Positions 33,689 through 42,642 of a stretch of 64,000 nt of DNA are shown in pieces. Within the stretch, counting starts at the first letter, position 1; each line of letters begins with the position of its first letter. Source of the DNA: Madurella fahalii (taxonomy: Eukaryota; Ascomycota; Sordariomycetes; Sordariales). The translations under genes and the position numbers were made by a program. The notes below the pieces were generated by a model. The model did no database searches and had not been told where the DNA came from. It worked only from the letters and a program-made list of their open reading frames with translations. The stretch is from NCBI GenBank assembly GCA_029876055.1, contig CM056879.1, forward strand, positions 1,736,001 through 1,800,000, read 5' to 3'.

Positions 33689-35473
33689 CTACCCTTCAAC
33701 AAGCCCAGTCTGCCTCTGCCCGCCCCACTCCCACAAACCACTCAACTTCCTCCTCAGCCCCATCCTCTGCAGCAATGGCACCTTCCCGCCCTTCCCACCG
33801 TCAATCTCCTGACCATACCGATGCCCAGGCGAGAGCAGCGCAAGCTCTACCGGCAGCGCACAGGGCGGCAACCCGCGGTTCCCCAGCCCCAGCGGCGCCG
33901 GGACCGGCCGGCTCAGCCCGCCTTGGCCCGGACGAGGCAGGGGTTTCTGCGACGGACCCGTCCCCTCCCCCCCAAGCTCCCCAGGAGGCGCGGTAATCCC
34001 CAACCCCACCAGCCCCAGCCCCACTCCTCCAGGCGAGGTACTCCCTCCCTGCAGACTCCGATAGCCGCTGTCGACCGACTCCCGGCCCGTCGCGCTCCTG
34101 GAACCCCAAGGAAGATGTGACTCGGACAGGTGGGCGAGCATGCTAGCACTCATCGTCGGGCTCCTCGGCGATGCAGCGCCAGCGCCAGCACGCCCGCGTC
34201 CCTCGGCGGCATGGTCGAGGAAGAAGAATCGCCTGCTTCGGCCGCTGCGGACCGAGGCGGCGTCTTCGTTGGGTCGGGCGCCGTGGGTAGTGGTGCTAGT
34301 AGTAGGGCTGAGGGGGCTGGCGGAGGTGCCGCCGAATTGGAGGGACTTGGGGCTGGTGGGGAGCGAGGGAGCGTCGGTGTTCTGGGGCGGCTCCACGGGG
34401 GATATGGTTGTGCTTTGCGAGGTGGTGGATGATCGGGTGTCTTGTCTTTCCCCGGTTCCGTCGTCTCTTGAGATGGCGTGCTCGTCGATCCGCTTCATGG
34501 ATCTGTCAACGCTGCGGTTGTGGGTGGAGCGCGTTCCGGACCTCCGTCCGCGGTGCTGGGTGCTGTTGCCGAAAGGAAGCTCCGAGTTATGGTCTGGGGA
34601 GCTGTCGGCGGAGCGGGGAGAGGTGGTATGTGCGGTGGGCTTGGACGGGCTTTCCTGGCCCTGCTGCAGTTGCATCTCGCTTTTGCTCTTGTGGACTCCA
34701 CTAGAGCGGCGGAGGATGTCTGGGCTTGACGGGAGACCAATTCTAACGGAACAGGGGGGAATAGTCAAGCTGCTCTTCAGTCGTGTCTGAACGTTTCCGG
34801 TTGCTGACTCTGTCGATTCTTCCTCCGTCTGCTGGTTTCGCCCCGCCGTCAGACGTGAAGATGCGCCGTTATGGTCATGATGTGACAAGGACCGGGTGGA
34901 AAGCGAATCAAGGTCGCCCGGGTTGGCAAGCTGGTGTGACTCTTCGCGGACCAGCGAGCTTGCTCTCTTCCCAGGGCGACCACGTTCCTCCGTTCTCTTT
35001 ACCGGCTCGACAGTCTTTGGGCGCACGATGCTGTAACGCTCGGTCTCTGTGTCGGACGAGGCAGGATGCACTTGGCGTGCCGATCTCCGTTTTCGGACTT
35101 CCTTGCGCACGGGCTGCTGAATGCCCTGGCCGAGGCCGAGGTCTCTATTCCTGGAAGCCGTATCGTCCCGCCGTGTCGTATTCCGCGCTCGAGACCTCTC
35201 AGTCATCTCCGAATGGTGATCCTCAGTAGCCGGTTCTTCGGCCGCTTGAGCATAGACAAACTCGAAGGCATGCTGTTGGACGGCAACGGCGCCGTGGATT
35301 GGGCAGGAAATGACATTGGTGGACAACTTCTTGAGATGCTCAAGCTCGGTGGACTCGTCCAAGGAACAATACCGGTTCCTTTCCACGGCCTTGTTGCACT
35401 TTACCCACTGGATGTAGAAATGCTGCTGGCCGTCCTTGCAGCCGGTGTAGGGCGTATAGTCGTACGTACACAT
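33689..35473 (-). CDS. Cys/His-headed disordered fungal protein
   Basis: A single-exon frame of 594 residues from the ATG at 35473; the frame extends only a few codons further upstream and no other ATG is present. The first 61 residues hold a spaced Cys/His set (C2, C12, H18, C26, C36, C57, H60; MCTYDYTPYTGC ... CPIHG). It resembles the MC-x-Y...C...H...C head seen in many ascomycete proteins and could bind zinc. The remaining 530 residues are intrinsically disordered, rich in S, T, R, P and G, with many SP/TP sites suggesting phosphorylation. It ends in a Gly/Pro-rich stretch and a short basic tail (QRMGLRRKLSGLWEWG). The long antisense open frame (34140-34790) is a by-product of its GC-rich codons. 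Function unknown. Confidence 0.75.
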   Translation of the reverse strand: MCTYDYTPYTGCKDGQQHFYIQWVKCNKAVERNRYCSLDESTELEHLKKLSTNVISCPIHGAVAVQQHAFEFVYAQAAEEPATEDHHSEMTERSRARNTTRRDDTASRNRDLGLGQGIQQPVRKEVRKRRSARQVHPASSDTETERYSIVRPKTVEPVKRTEERGRPGKRASSLVREESHQLANPGDLDSLSTRSLSHHDHNGASSRLTAGRNQQTEEESTESATGNVQTRLKSSLTIPPCSVRIGLPSSPDILRRSSGVHKSKSEMQLQQGQESPSKPTAHTTSPRSADSSPDHNSELPFGNSTQHRGRRSGTRSTHNRSVDRSMKRIDEHAISRDDGTGERQDTRSSTTSQSTTISPVEPPQNTDAPSLPTSPKSLQFGGTSASPLSPTTSTTTHGARPNEDAASVRSGRSRRFFFLDHAAEGRGRAGAGAASPRSPTMSASMLAHLSESHLPWGSRSATGRESVDSGYRSLQGGSTSPGGVGLGLVGLGITAPPGELGGEGTGPSQKPLPRPGQGGLSRPVPAPLGLGNRGLPPCALPVELALLSPGHRYGQEIDGGKGGKVPLLQRMGLRRKLSGLWEWGGQRQTGLVEG

Positions 35474-37117
35474 GCTGGACACGGTGGGCGGGAGTTAAGG
35501 GGAATTTGAGAGGCCTTGACAACACCGACTCATGACACCGGAACTTGAAACTGTCGAGATGTGTTCGCTCTATGGACCTGAGGTCGACGGGGACCAGGAT
35601 GTGGGCCGGCCTTATACCGGAGGTGAGGCAACGGGACAATCATCAGCCCCATCTGTGCAGTGTCGGGTGATGGACGATATCGGGGAAATATGTGCGGATT
35701 CCGCGATGGCCTGCATGTTGCAAGGTGAAAATCGGCTGACAGGTGCGGAGCTATCGACTGCGTGATGGAGCCGAGGGCCATCGCCGTCACCAACGCTCCT
35801 GTTTGCAGGAAGCAATCACCAACTCCCGTCTTTGCACATTGGCCAGGGGAAGTAAAAATAGCCTCGAGTCTTTCCGAAAGAGGATGGAGTTGGCGCCCTT
35901 GGCGATCACGGTGGACCTTGGCGATCGCGGATTGGTGTGATTTGGCTGCTCACCCCGACAGTTCGGTTCCACGGCCCCATCATCAGCCGAGATTGGCTTG
36001 GCATATGCAGCGACCGAAGACGGAACGTGCAGGCGGCGCTTAAAGAAGACGGTTTGATGAGGTTACTAGTAGGACGTTGGCAGAAGCTTTTGGCTGAAAA
36101 GGGCAAAAGAGACAAGGACGGCGGGGTGTAAAGAGCCTACTTCTGCAAATTTCCCCCGAAGGAGTAAGTTAATGAGATGACGAGTTTCCCAACTTAGGTC
36201 AAATAATGCCGTCAGTGATAGCAGCAATGATAGGATCAGGTTACTCGATTCGTATGAGGCGATGGTAGTATAAGTCTAGCCGCTCGAACAGACACCAGCT
36301 GGGCCGAGGAAGTTTAGCCCAGCCTTTTTTTTTTTTATTGGGAATCAGCCTCTTGACGTGTCGTCTGAGACGTTGGCACTCCCGTTCCATGGCCCCGGGT
36401 CCTGCAAGTTAGCGCTGGTGTTGCGAAGTGCCGGAAGCCGTCTGCAAGGGAAAGGGGAAAGCCAGGTGCGCAACTATTCGCAGATTCCGTGGCTCAACCG
36501 ACGGCAACTTCCCATTAAGCGCCACAGACAACCAGCACACTAAAATCAACCTCTGCGCAGTGGCAGGAGCAGACAGCGTGGTAGGCACGGAAGTTCCTGG
36601 AACTAAGGTGGTCTTGGCCTATAACTCATCAAGCACCTAGACTGCGGAGAGAATTGTCCAAGGGATGAGGGAACAAGCTGATTCACAGCGAAACGACGCA
36701 GTCATTACCACCAAATAGCGTGGCGGCATATTGCCAAACGCGCATCGTTCAGTGTAGAGTACTGAGGCATTTCGATGGGGCTTCCGGGGACAGGTTGAGT
36801 GTTGTGCAATCGTGGTCCCGCTAGACACTCGCCTTCATTCGTTGTTCCGGATTAACTGTGGTGATGACCGGCCCTACGCGGCATCAAGCCTCCTGAACAG
36901 CCCACTTCGACACCCGCTCCCACCACACAAGATGCAAACCCGCATTCACCTACCATAGCTCCACCAGCGCCAAATCCTTCTTTACCAATCGTAACTTATT
37001 TAACACCGCCTTATCCTCCCCACATAAAGAGTTCCTCAGCCGCTACGCCACGCCTGACGATCCCCGTCAAAACTCCCCTTTTCAGCGCGTCTACCTGCAT
37101 CAAGCCCCTAGCCAACC
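35474..37117. other. Intergenic region
   Basis: About 1.6 kb with no supported gene. A T homopolymer (about 36327-36336) is present. The last 200 bases are the CA/CT-rich upstream region of the kinase-like gene. Confidence 0.45.
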
Positions 37118-37981
37118 ATGGCGGACGACGGCCCTCCCCCTATTTCGCCCGCAGCAATCCAGCAGATGCGCGACTTCAGCTCCTACTACAGCCATGTCCC
37201 CTACGGCCAAGGCATTGTCAAGTCGGCGTTGGCGCCCGTCATGGACGAGCTCGACCCCATCCTTGACATCGCCCCGGAGCAGTGGAGCGCGTCGATGACC
37301 CCCCACACGGGGGGCAAGCTGTACCGCTTCGCGCCGGACCTGGTTTACAAGAGCCAAGTCTCGGCACGCGAGGCCGCGCTGATGCGAGCGGCCGGCGACC
37401 TGACGATACCGCCGGTCAGCCTGGTGGTCCGAGGCCTGGCGGGGCGCCCGAGCCCCGGCGGCGCCACGGCGGTAGTGGGCGTGATCATGGACAAGGGGCG
37501 GCGGTTCCGGTGGTGGTGCGTGGACGGCGAGATGCGGCGCGAGGTGGTGACCATGATGGTCCAGCTCCTGCGGCGGCTGCACGGGCGGGGCATCGTGCAC
37601 GGGAGCGTCAACCCGGCCAGCTTCGTGTGGAACCGCGAGGACGGGAGCCTGCGCCTCGTCGACTTTGCCGGCGCCCGGTTCCTGCACGAGGACCCCCGGC
37701 TGTGGGACGACCAGTGCGTGGGGGACGAGTAGGACACGTACCTCTCCTCGCAGCGAATGGCGGGTAAGGAGCAGCAGGGCAGGCTTGCCCCTCCGGCGAC
37801 TTTTGATGAGTACTTTGCTCTAGCTGTCACGTTGTGGGCAATGAATACCGGAGAAAAGCCCGTTTACGGGCAGTTTAACCAGAAGAGGGTTAAGGCGTCC
37901 GATTTGGGAAAGGTGCAAGATGAGATGGTGAGAGAGTGGGTGACCAATGTGCTGGTCATGGCTGGCTGTGAGGTGCACTGA
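37118..37981 (+). pseudogene. Kinase-like gene with in-frame TAG
   Basis: Reading frame 1 runs 287 codons from the ATG at 37118 to a TGA at 37979-37981, but is interrupted by TAG at 37730-37732 (after GDE, before DTYLSSQRMAG). The sequence on both sides is clearly one protein-kinase-like fold. There is an N-lobe lysine in LVYKSQ, then helix C (SAREAALMRAAGD), a catalytic-loop equivalent HGSVNPASF in place of HRDxKxxN, LVDFAGARF in place of DFG, and a C-lobe helix DEYFALAVTLWAMNTGEKP. The HRD Asp, catalytic-loop Lys and Asn are replaced, so even an intact product would be a pseudokinase. A 36-nt GTGGGG...GCAG segment covering the stop could be spliced in frame, but that is shorter than other introns here. 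Truncation to 204 residues, stop readthrough, a sequencing error or a decayed gene remain possible. Confidence 0.7.
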
Positions 37982-38433
37982 CTCTTGGGCAGAGCTTCCC
38001 TTCTGACTATCACCTAGTATTTCCATCCGTCACAGCCCGGCTCCTGTTAAAGAACCTGTAGGCTTGGAGTTCTGGTTGGTCTCTGGTTGGCATTGGTTGG
38101 CGATTTGGTACCGGATTTTTGGAATTGGCTTATGGAGGGGACAAACGGATTTCGTACTTTCTAGCCTCTTATTATGGGATACTCGGCCGTGGTTAAGGTT
38201 GGCGCATCAGTGGGATAGCGTATCTACCGCATGAATTTAGGACAATGCAACTAGACAATAATTATAATTTTCGTGTACTCTGCTCCGTTGCCCGGTATAT
38301 CTTTCCACACGTCTCTGACGCCGTGATTCCCCAAATGTAATACCCTTGAACTTCCGTGTACCCATCTCGATTATCGTACACATTAGTCATCAGTCATGAA
38401 CCACATGGATCTCTCTCCACATTCCCTCCGTTG
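37982..38433. other. Convergent intergenic region
   Basis: AT-richer 3' flanks of the kinase-like gene and the one-pass membrane protein gene. No gene seen. Confidence 0.5.
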
Positions 38434-38883
38434 TTAATAACTGGTATAATATCTCCCCGCCGACCGGCTCCGTGACCTCCTGTCGGGATAGGCGTAGGTA
38501 GCCGAGGGCCTCCTGGGGACATACTTTTCCTCCAACACTACGGGCCTTGGGGTGGATGAACGATGTCTGCTGTGGCGCCGGTGATGGTGATGATGGTGCG
38601 AGTGTGAGCGCGAACGCGAACGCGGCGGTGGCGCCGTGTCGTCGTACCAGCCTTGTCTACTCGCATCTGGGGCCCGGGGCTGCGTGCATGCTCTAATAAT
38701 CCACCAGAGGAGGAGAATGCCAACGATGGTGCCGATGACAATGCCCGCTATAGCGCCCCCGTCGAGACCAGAGTTGGACGTGGTCTGTGTCGTCTGGACA
38801 TCAGGAACGACGGTTACCGTTGCTGTGGATTGGCGGGCAAGCAGGCGCGAGACCCCCTCAGGAAGTGTTTTGGTTGGGGCCAT
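38434..38883 (-). CDS. One-pass membrane protein with Arg/Ser/His tail
   Basis: A single-exon gene of 149 residues starting at CCATGG (38883). The first 35 residues are Ser/Thr/Val-rich (TATVTVVPDVQTTQTTSNS), like a short O-glycosylated ectodomain without a clear cleaved signal. One transmembrane helix follows, with GxxxG-type spacing (GGAIAGIVIGTIVGILLLWW, about residues 42-61), then a stop-transfer and a tail rich in RSRSRS, a seven-residue His run and Tyr. This layout resembles small wall-stress-sensor-like or Mid2-like proteins of ascomycetes, but the cysteine-rich WSC head is missing. A type III membrane topology is inferred. Function unknown. Confidence 0.75.
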   Translation of the reverse strand: MAPTKTLPEGVSRLLARQSTATVTVVPDVQTTQTTSNSGLDGGAIAGIVIGTIVGILLLWWIIRACTQPRAPDASRQGWYDDTAPPPRSRSRSHSHHHHHHRRHSRHRSSTPRPVVLEEKYVPRRPSATYAYPDRRSRSRSAGRYYTSY

Positions 38884-40112
38884 GGCAGCTGGTTTCTCGG
38901 AGCGAGAGTGGTCGATAGGGTGCGATGACTGAGTGGCTGGAAGGGCGTGGCAAAATGCGACGGCATATATGTCGATCGCTTACCCGGTGATGGATGGTGG
39001 TGACCAGCAGGCTTCCAGAACAGCGCCTTATTCTGATATCATATGATCGTAAGCAGCGTGAGAATGGGTTGGGATAAGGAATGTTGTGGGTTTGTGAGGT
39101 AGCGGTGACCTCAAATATAGCCTCATGGCGTTCGGAACAAGCTGCAGAGCGGACTGGGACGTCATGACGGCATCAAAGATCTTCAGTCGCCCTATTGCAG
39201 AAAAGACAAGAAAAAATGATAATACAACCTTCATCGGAGCGGGCTAGTGGATGTTATTCTTCCGCGCTTGCGCCTTGCTGATCATGACGACATTGGAGGG
39301 GATTCGGCCTGCAGGTTCGAGTGGGGGGTTGCTGAGGCGTGGACATTTGGGATGACAGCGTCGCACGGAGCCGCAACATCTGAAGCTATTTCATGTGGTT
39401 GGCTGAGCAGAAGGAGATAATTGTGGAGAATGTAACTCGGCGGACAGGAACCGAGACCGAAACAGATGAGGGGACGCCGCCGACTTGCTGGCTGATGACG
39501 TCACCGGCATGACGATGGCTGAGGAGCTGCTCGCTCAGAAAGCTAAGTTTACCACTGAGCGCTTTAAAATCAGGCCAATGTCACATGGTTGAGAGATTCT
39601 GAAGCTGTCACGCGGATATAGGCATGGCCGCTGAATAACGGGTAGGTAGCGGTCCAGCAGGATGTGGGTTTGCACGGTGGACGCGGCTTCAGATTCTCCT
39701 CGTTTGCGGAAATTAAAAGCCCGATTTTCACGGGGAAAATACCGTTCAATGGCTGATGTAGCGGCTTCAACCGTCTGCGACTACATGTAGCGCGACTTTT
39801 GAAGCAAACCTGTAGTTTTTTTGACTTTATACGGGGCCAAGTGGCTCAAACGGGGTGAGACATCGGACGAACCAGAAGTCGAAAGCCTGGGCCAGGATGT
39901 CCTGTGACGCAACCCTCCCGGCCGGCTAACGCCACAGGGTCCAATATCAAGATTGGGATGTAGACGCTTAGCAATAAGACCGTGGTTTGAAACGGAATCT
40001 CGTTCCGAACCAATATAGCACTCCAACTAAAGCTGGTTCTTTCGAGCATTCAACATCTGGAATTCAACATTCATCGATCATTTTCAACAATAGTCCATCG
40101 CTCTCCAGCACC
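38884..40112. other. Divergent intergenic region
   Basis: 1.2 kb between two divergent low-complexity-protein genes. No supported gene; likely carries both promoters. Confidence 0.45.
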
Positions 40113-40727
40113 ATGTCAGACCATCGTCGAGGCAGAAGGGCGAGAAGATACAGCCACCACGATGATGGACATTACTACGACAATTACGAACACGCTCCTC
40201 GGCAACGGTCCCTTGGCCGCAAAGCAATAGACAAGCTCGAAGATGCCATGGGCAGCCTCGGCCTGCGCGACAGAAGCGAGAGCAGCTCCTCAACGGGACG
40301 CCGGTCTCGCGACTATGACTGGGATCACCCGCGGGACCGTCACCCGCATTCACATCGCCACTCCCATCGCCGACCTTATAGTAGCTCCCCAACCAGGCGC
40401 TCCCGCCGTTCCCGCCGCGATAGCACGGTGAGCACCAGCACACGCCGGACAACCACACGAAGCCGCAGCCGTTGGGACCGCGGTATAACAGCAGCTGTAG
40501 ACGCTGCTGCGATAGAAGCATTCCGGCTCCGCAACGAGCCTGGGCCGTGGATGGGCGCCAAAGCAGGGCGTATTGCTACAGCTGCTGTCGGTGCCGGCGT
40601 TATTGGCGCTGCTACCGAAAAGAGGAAGCAAGAGACCGGGAAAGGCAAGATTGGTAGCTTGGGTTCCGCAGTCGGAGGGCTGGTATTGAACCGGCTTATT
40701 AATGGACCCAGGGAAGATCTGAGATGA
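40113..40727 (+). CDS. Glycine-zipper-like protein with RS-rich N-terminus
   Basis: A single-exon frame of 204 residues; the ATG at 40113 has a CACCATG context and begins MSDHRRGRRARRYSHHDDG. Residues 1-115 are Arg/Ser/His/Tyr-rich and disordered. Residues 128-200 form a compact part. A helix ITAAVDAAAIEAFRLRNEPG precedes WMGAKAGRIATAAVGAGVIGA, a glycine/alanine-zipper hairpin with G-x3-G spacing, and then IGSLGSAVGGLVLNRLINGP. This tail is shared with many ascomycete proteins of unknown role, and such zippers associate with membranes. The region downstream to 41040 is AT-rich and non-coding. Confidence 0.75.
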   Translation: MSDHRRGRRARRYSHHDDGHYYDNYEHAPRQRSLGRKAIDKLEDAMGSLGLRDRSESSSSTGRRSRDYDWDHPRDRHPHSHRHSHRRPYSSSPTRRSRRSRRDSTVSTSTRRTTTRSRSRWDRGITAAVDAAAIEAFRLRNEPGPWMGAKAGRIATAAVGAGVIGAATEKRKQETGKGKIGSLGSAVGGLVLNRLINGPREDLR

Positions 40728-41393
40728 TTGATGTTGCATATTCTTTTTTATACGACGGGTTATACGGCGCATTCCATTCAGGGCGGTATAGCGAGTGCAT
40801 GGCATGTTAGTCTGAATACTGATCCAGCACGTGCTTTACAACAATATGCTGTAGATTGCATAAATAGATTCATCACACATCATATTTGTTTGCTCATGAA
40901 AATGTCTACTCTAGTACAACATACCCGGTATTTCCGGAGTCCAAACAGTTGTATAAGGTGCACTAAGAGTGGCGAATTCATCCTTCTCGATCCGGCTTCT
41001 GGCCTCGTCATCCACAAGACGTGAATAAAAAGTGCAGCCCGAATAATGTAGATCCGGTATTTGCAAAAGCTAAGGGGCCTCTAGGCAGTTTCAGATAAGT
41101 AGAGTGCTCGAAAACGTTTTGTTGCATCGTAGGCCTGTTGTCCAAGTCCTGGTCGAAGGTTGCTTGCGCGTCTTACACCAAACTTAGGGGTATGACGCAT
41201 AATGAGGTCACCCTGGATAGCACCCAACACCAAACTTGTCTACCTGAACATGTTTTGTAGAGGTATACATATATGAATCCCACCCCGACCCACTTTCCTG
41301 ACACGCCGAGGAAATTCCAGCTCATCAGCTATCATCCCATTGACCACACCATCAACACCACCAACGCGTGTATCCAATTTGCACAACACCACA
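40728..41393. other. Intergenic region
   Basis: AT-richer 3' flank followed by the promoter side of the LDPRVD-repeat gene. No gene supported. Confidence 0.45.
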
Positions 41394-42155
41394 ATGTACT
41401 CCCACAATGAGCGCGGCGTCCGCAACCAGGCCGCCTACGGGCAGGCCCACAACCGCCCGGAAACATACGGCGAGTCCCCGGCCTCCGGGCCGGCCCCCAC
41501 AACAGCAGGCCACCACAAGCACGACATCCTCAACAAGCTCGACCCCCGGGTCGACAGCACCCACGACCGCCAGCCCATGCCCACCCACCAAAACAACAAC
41601 AACAACATCCCCGAAGGCACCTACGGCCCGCACTCCTCCCGCCTCGCCAACGCGCTCGACCCGCGCGTCGACTCGGACCTGGACGGCAGCTCACGCATGG
41701 CCGGAGCGGGAGTCGGGGGAGTCGGCGGAGCCGGTGGGCCAGCCCCTCCACCGCCGGGCATGATGGGCGCGGCGGCGTCGGGCGCGCCCGCGGTCGGGGG
41801 CGGCGGCGCGTTCGGCCCGCACTCGTCGCGCACGGCTAACGCGCTGGACCCGCGGGTCGACGCGGACACGGGGCGGTCCCACCACCACCATCAGCAGCCC
41901 GGCATGGGCATGAGCATGGGAACGGGCACGGGCACGGGTACCGGCGGGAGGATGGATGCGACCCACATGCCCGCGGGCACGGGGGGTGCGCCGGCGGCGG
42001 CTGCGGTGCCCGCTGCGGCGGGTGCCGGCGGGGTGTCGACGAGGCAGACGGCGGGACCGCACCGGTCGGACTTGATGAATAAGCTCGACCCGAGGGTGGA
42101 TAGTAAGACGGGGGCGATGAAAGGGGGGTTGGGGGAGACGAGGCGGGGGGTGTGA
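41394..42155 (+). CDS. Hydrophilin-like protein with LDPRVD repeats
   Basis: A single-exon frame of 253 residues from the ATG at 41394; the frame is open slightly upstream with another ATG, but MYSHNERG fits the family better. Four degenerate repeats of a roughly 20-residue unit are visible: HDILNKLDPRVDSTHD, GPHSSRLANALDPRVDSDLD, GPHSSRTANALDPRVDADTG and HRSDLMNKLDPRVDSKTG. They are separated by Gly/Ala/Pro/Met-rich linkers, including a GTGTGTGTGG run. The protein is fully hydrophilic with no Cys or Trp, typical of fungal hydrophilin/LEA-like proteins induced by desiccation or starvation; the LDPRVDSD word is widespread in ascomycetes without a known function. Membrane binding by the repeat helix is speculation. 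Confidence 0.75.
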   Translation: MYSHNERGVRNQAAYGQAHNRPETYGESPASGPAPTTAGHHKHDILNKLDPRVDSTHDRQPMPTHQNNNNNIPEGTYGPHSSRLANALDPRVDSDLDGSSRMAGAGVGGVGGAGGPAPPPPGMMGAAASGAPAVGGGGAFGPHSSRTANALDPRVDADTGRSHHHHQQPGMGMSMGTGTGTGTGGRMDATHMPAGTGGAPAAAAVPAAAGAGGVSTRQTAGPHRSDLMNKLDPRVDSKTGAMKGGLGETRRGV

Positions 42156-42642
42156 GCTCGAGGTTGGTGTATGAGTTGGGACGGGGCTTTCTAGTCACGA
42201 GTTAAATGGCGAAGAGCGGGAAGTCGGGGACGGTAAATGGTCGATTTGGCTTTGATGATTTGTAATTATGAAGAACCTGATGTCCTGGCCGAGGCGATGT
42301 CTTATTATGGTGTTAAAGGGTTTCTCAAACACACCCCGCAGATTGAGGATGAGGACGGATGCCTTCCAGGAAACCCCTGAATGAGAGAACTATGATGAGA
42401 GAAAATCTCAAGTTCAGCTACCTACAAAATTCAGAAAAGGTATCGACGTAACTACCAGCCAGCCATCCTCATGAAACGTAGGATGGCGAAAGCTCCGAAC
42501 TCCTGTCTCAAAACTTTGCCGCGGGCAGCAACAGCCCCCAACCTCATCCAACCCATGAAAAGGGCAAAATGCAGGCGCCATACCGTGCGTGTCTCCCTGA
42601 CCAAAGCAAACAGGCAATGTGGAGGAAACACCATTGCACCTT
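42156..42642. other. Convergent intergenic region
   Basis: 3' flanks of the LDPRVD-repeat gene and VID27. No gene seen. Confidence 0.5.

Noticed and set aside
34140..34790. 216-codon plus-strand open frame
   Set aside because: Antisense to the disordered Cys/His-headed protein; low-complexity shadow.
37100..37687. 195-codon minus-strand open frame
   Set aside because: Antisense to the kinase-like gene in very GC-rich sequence; His/Pro/Val-rich artefact.
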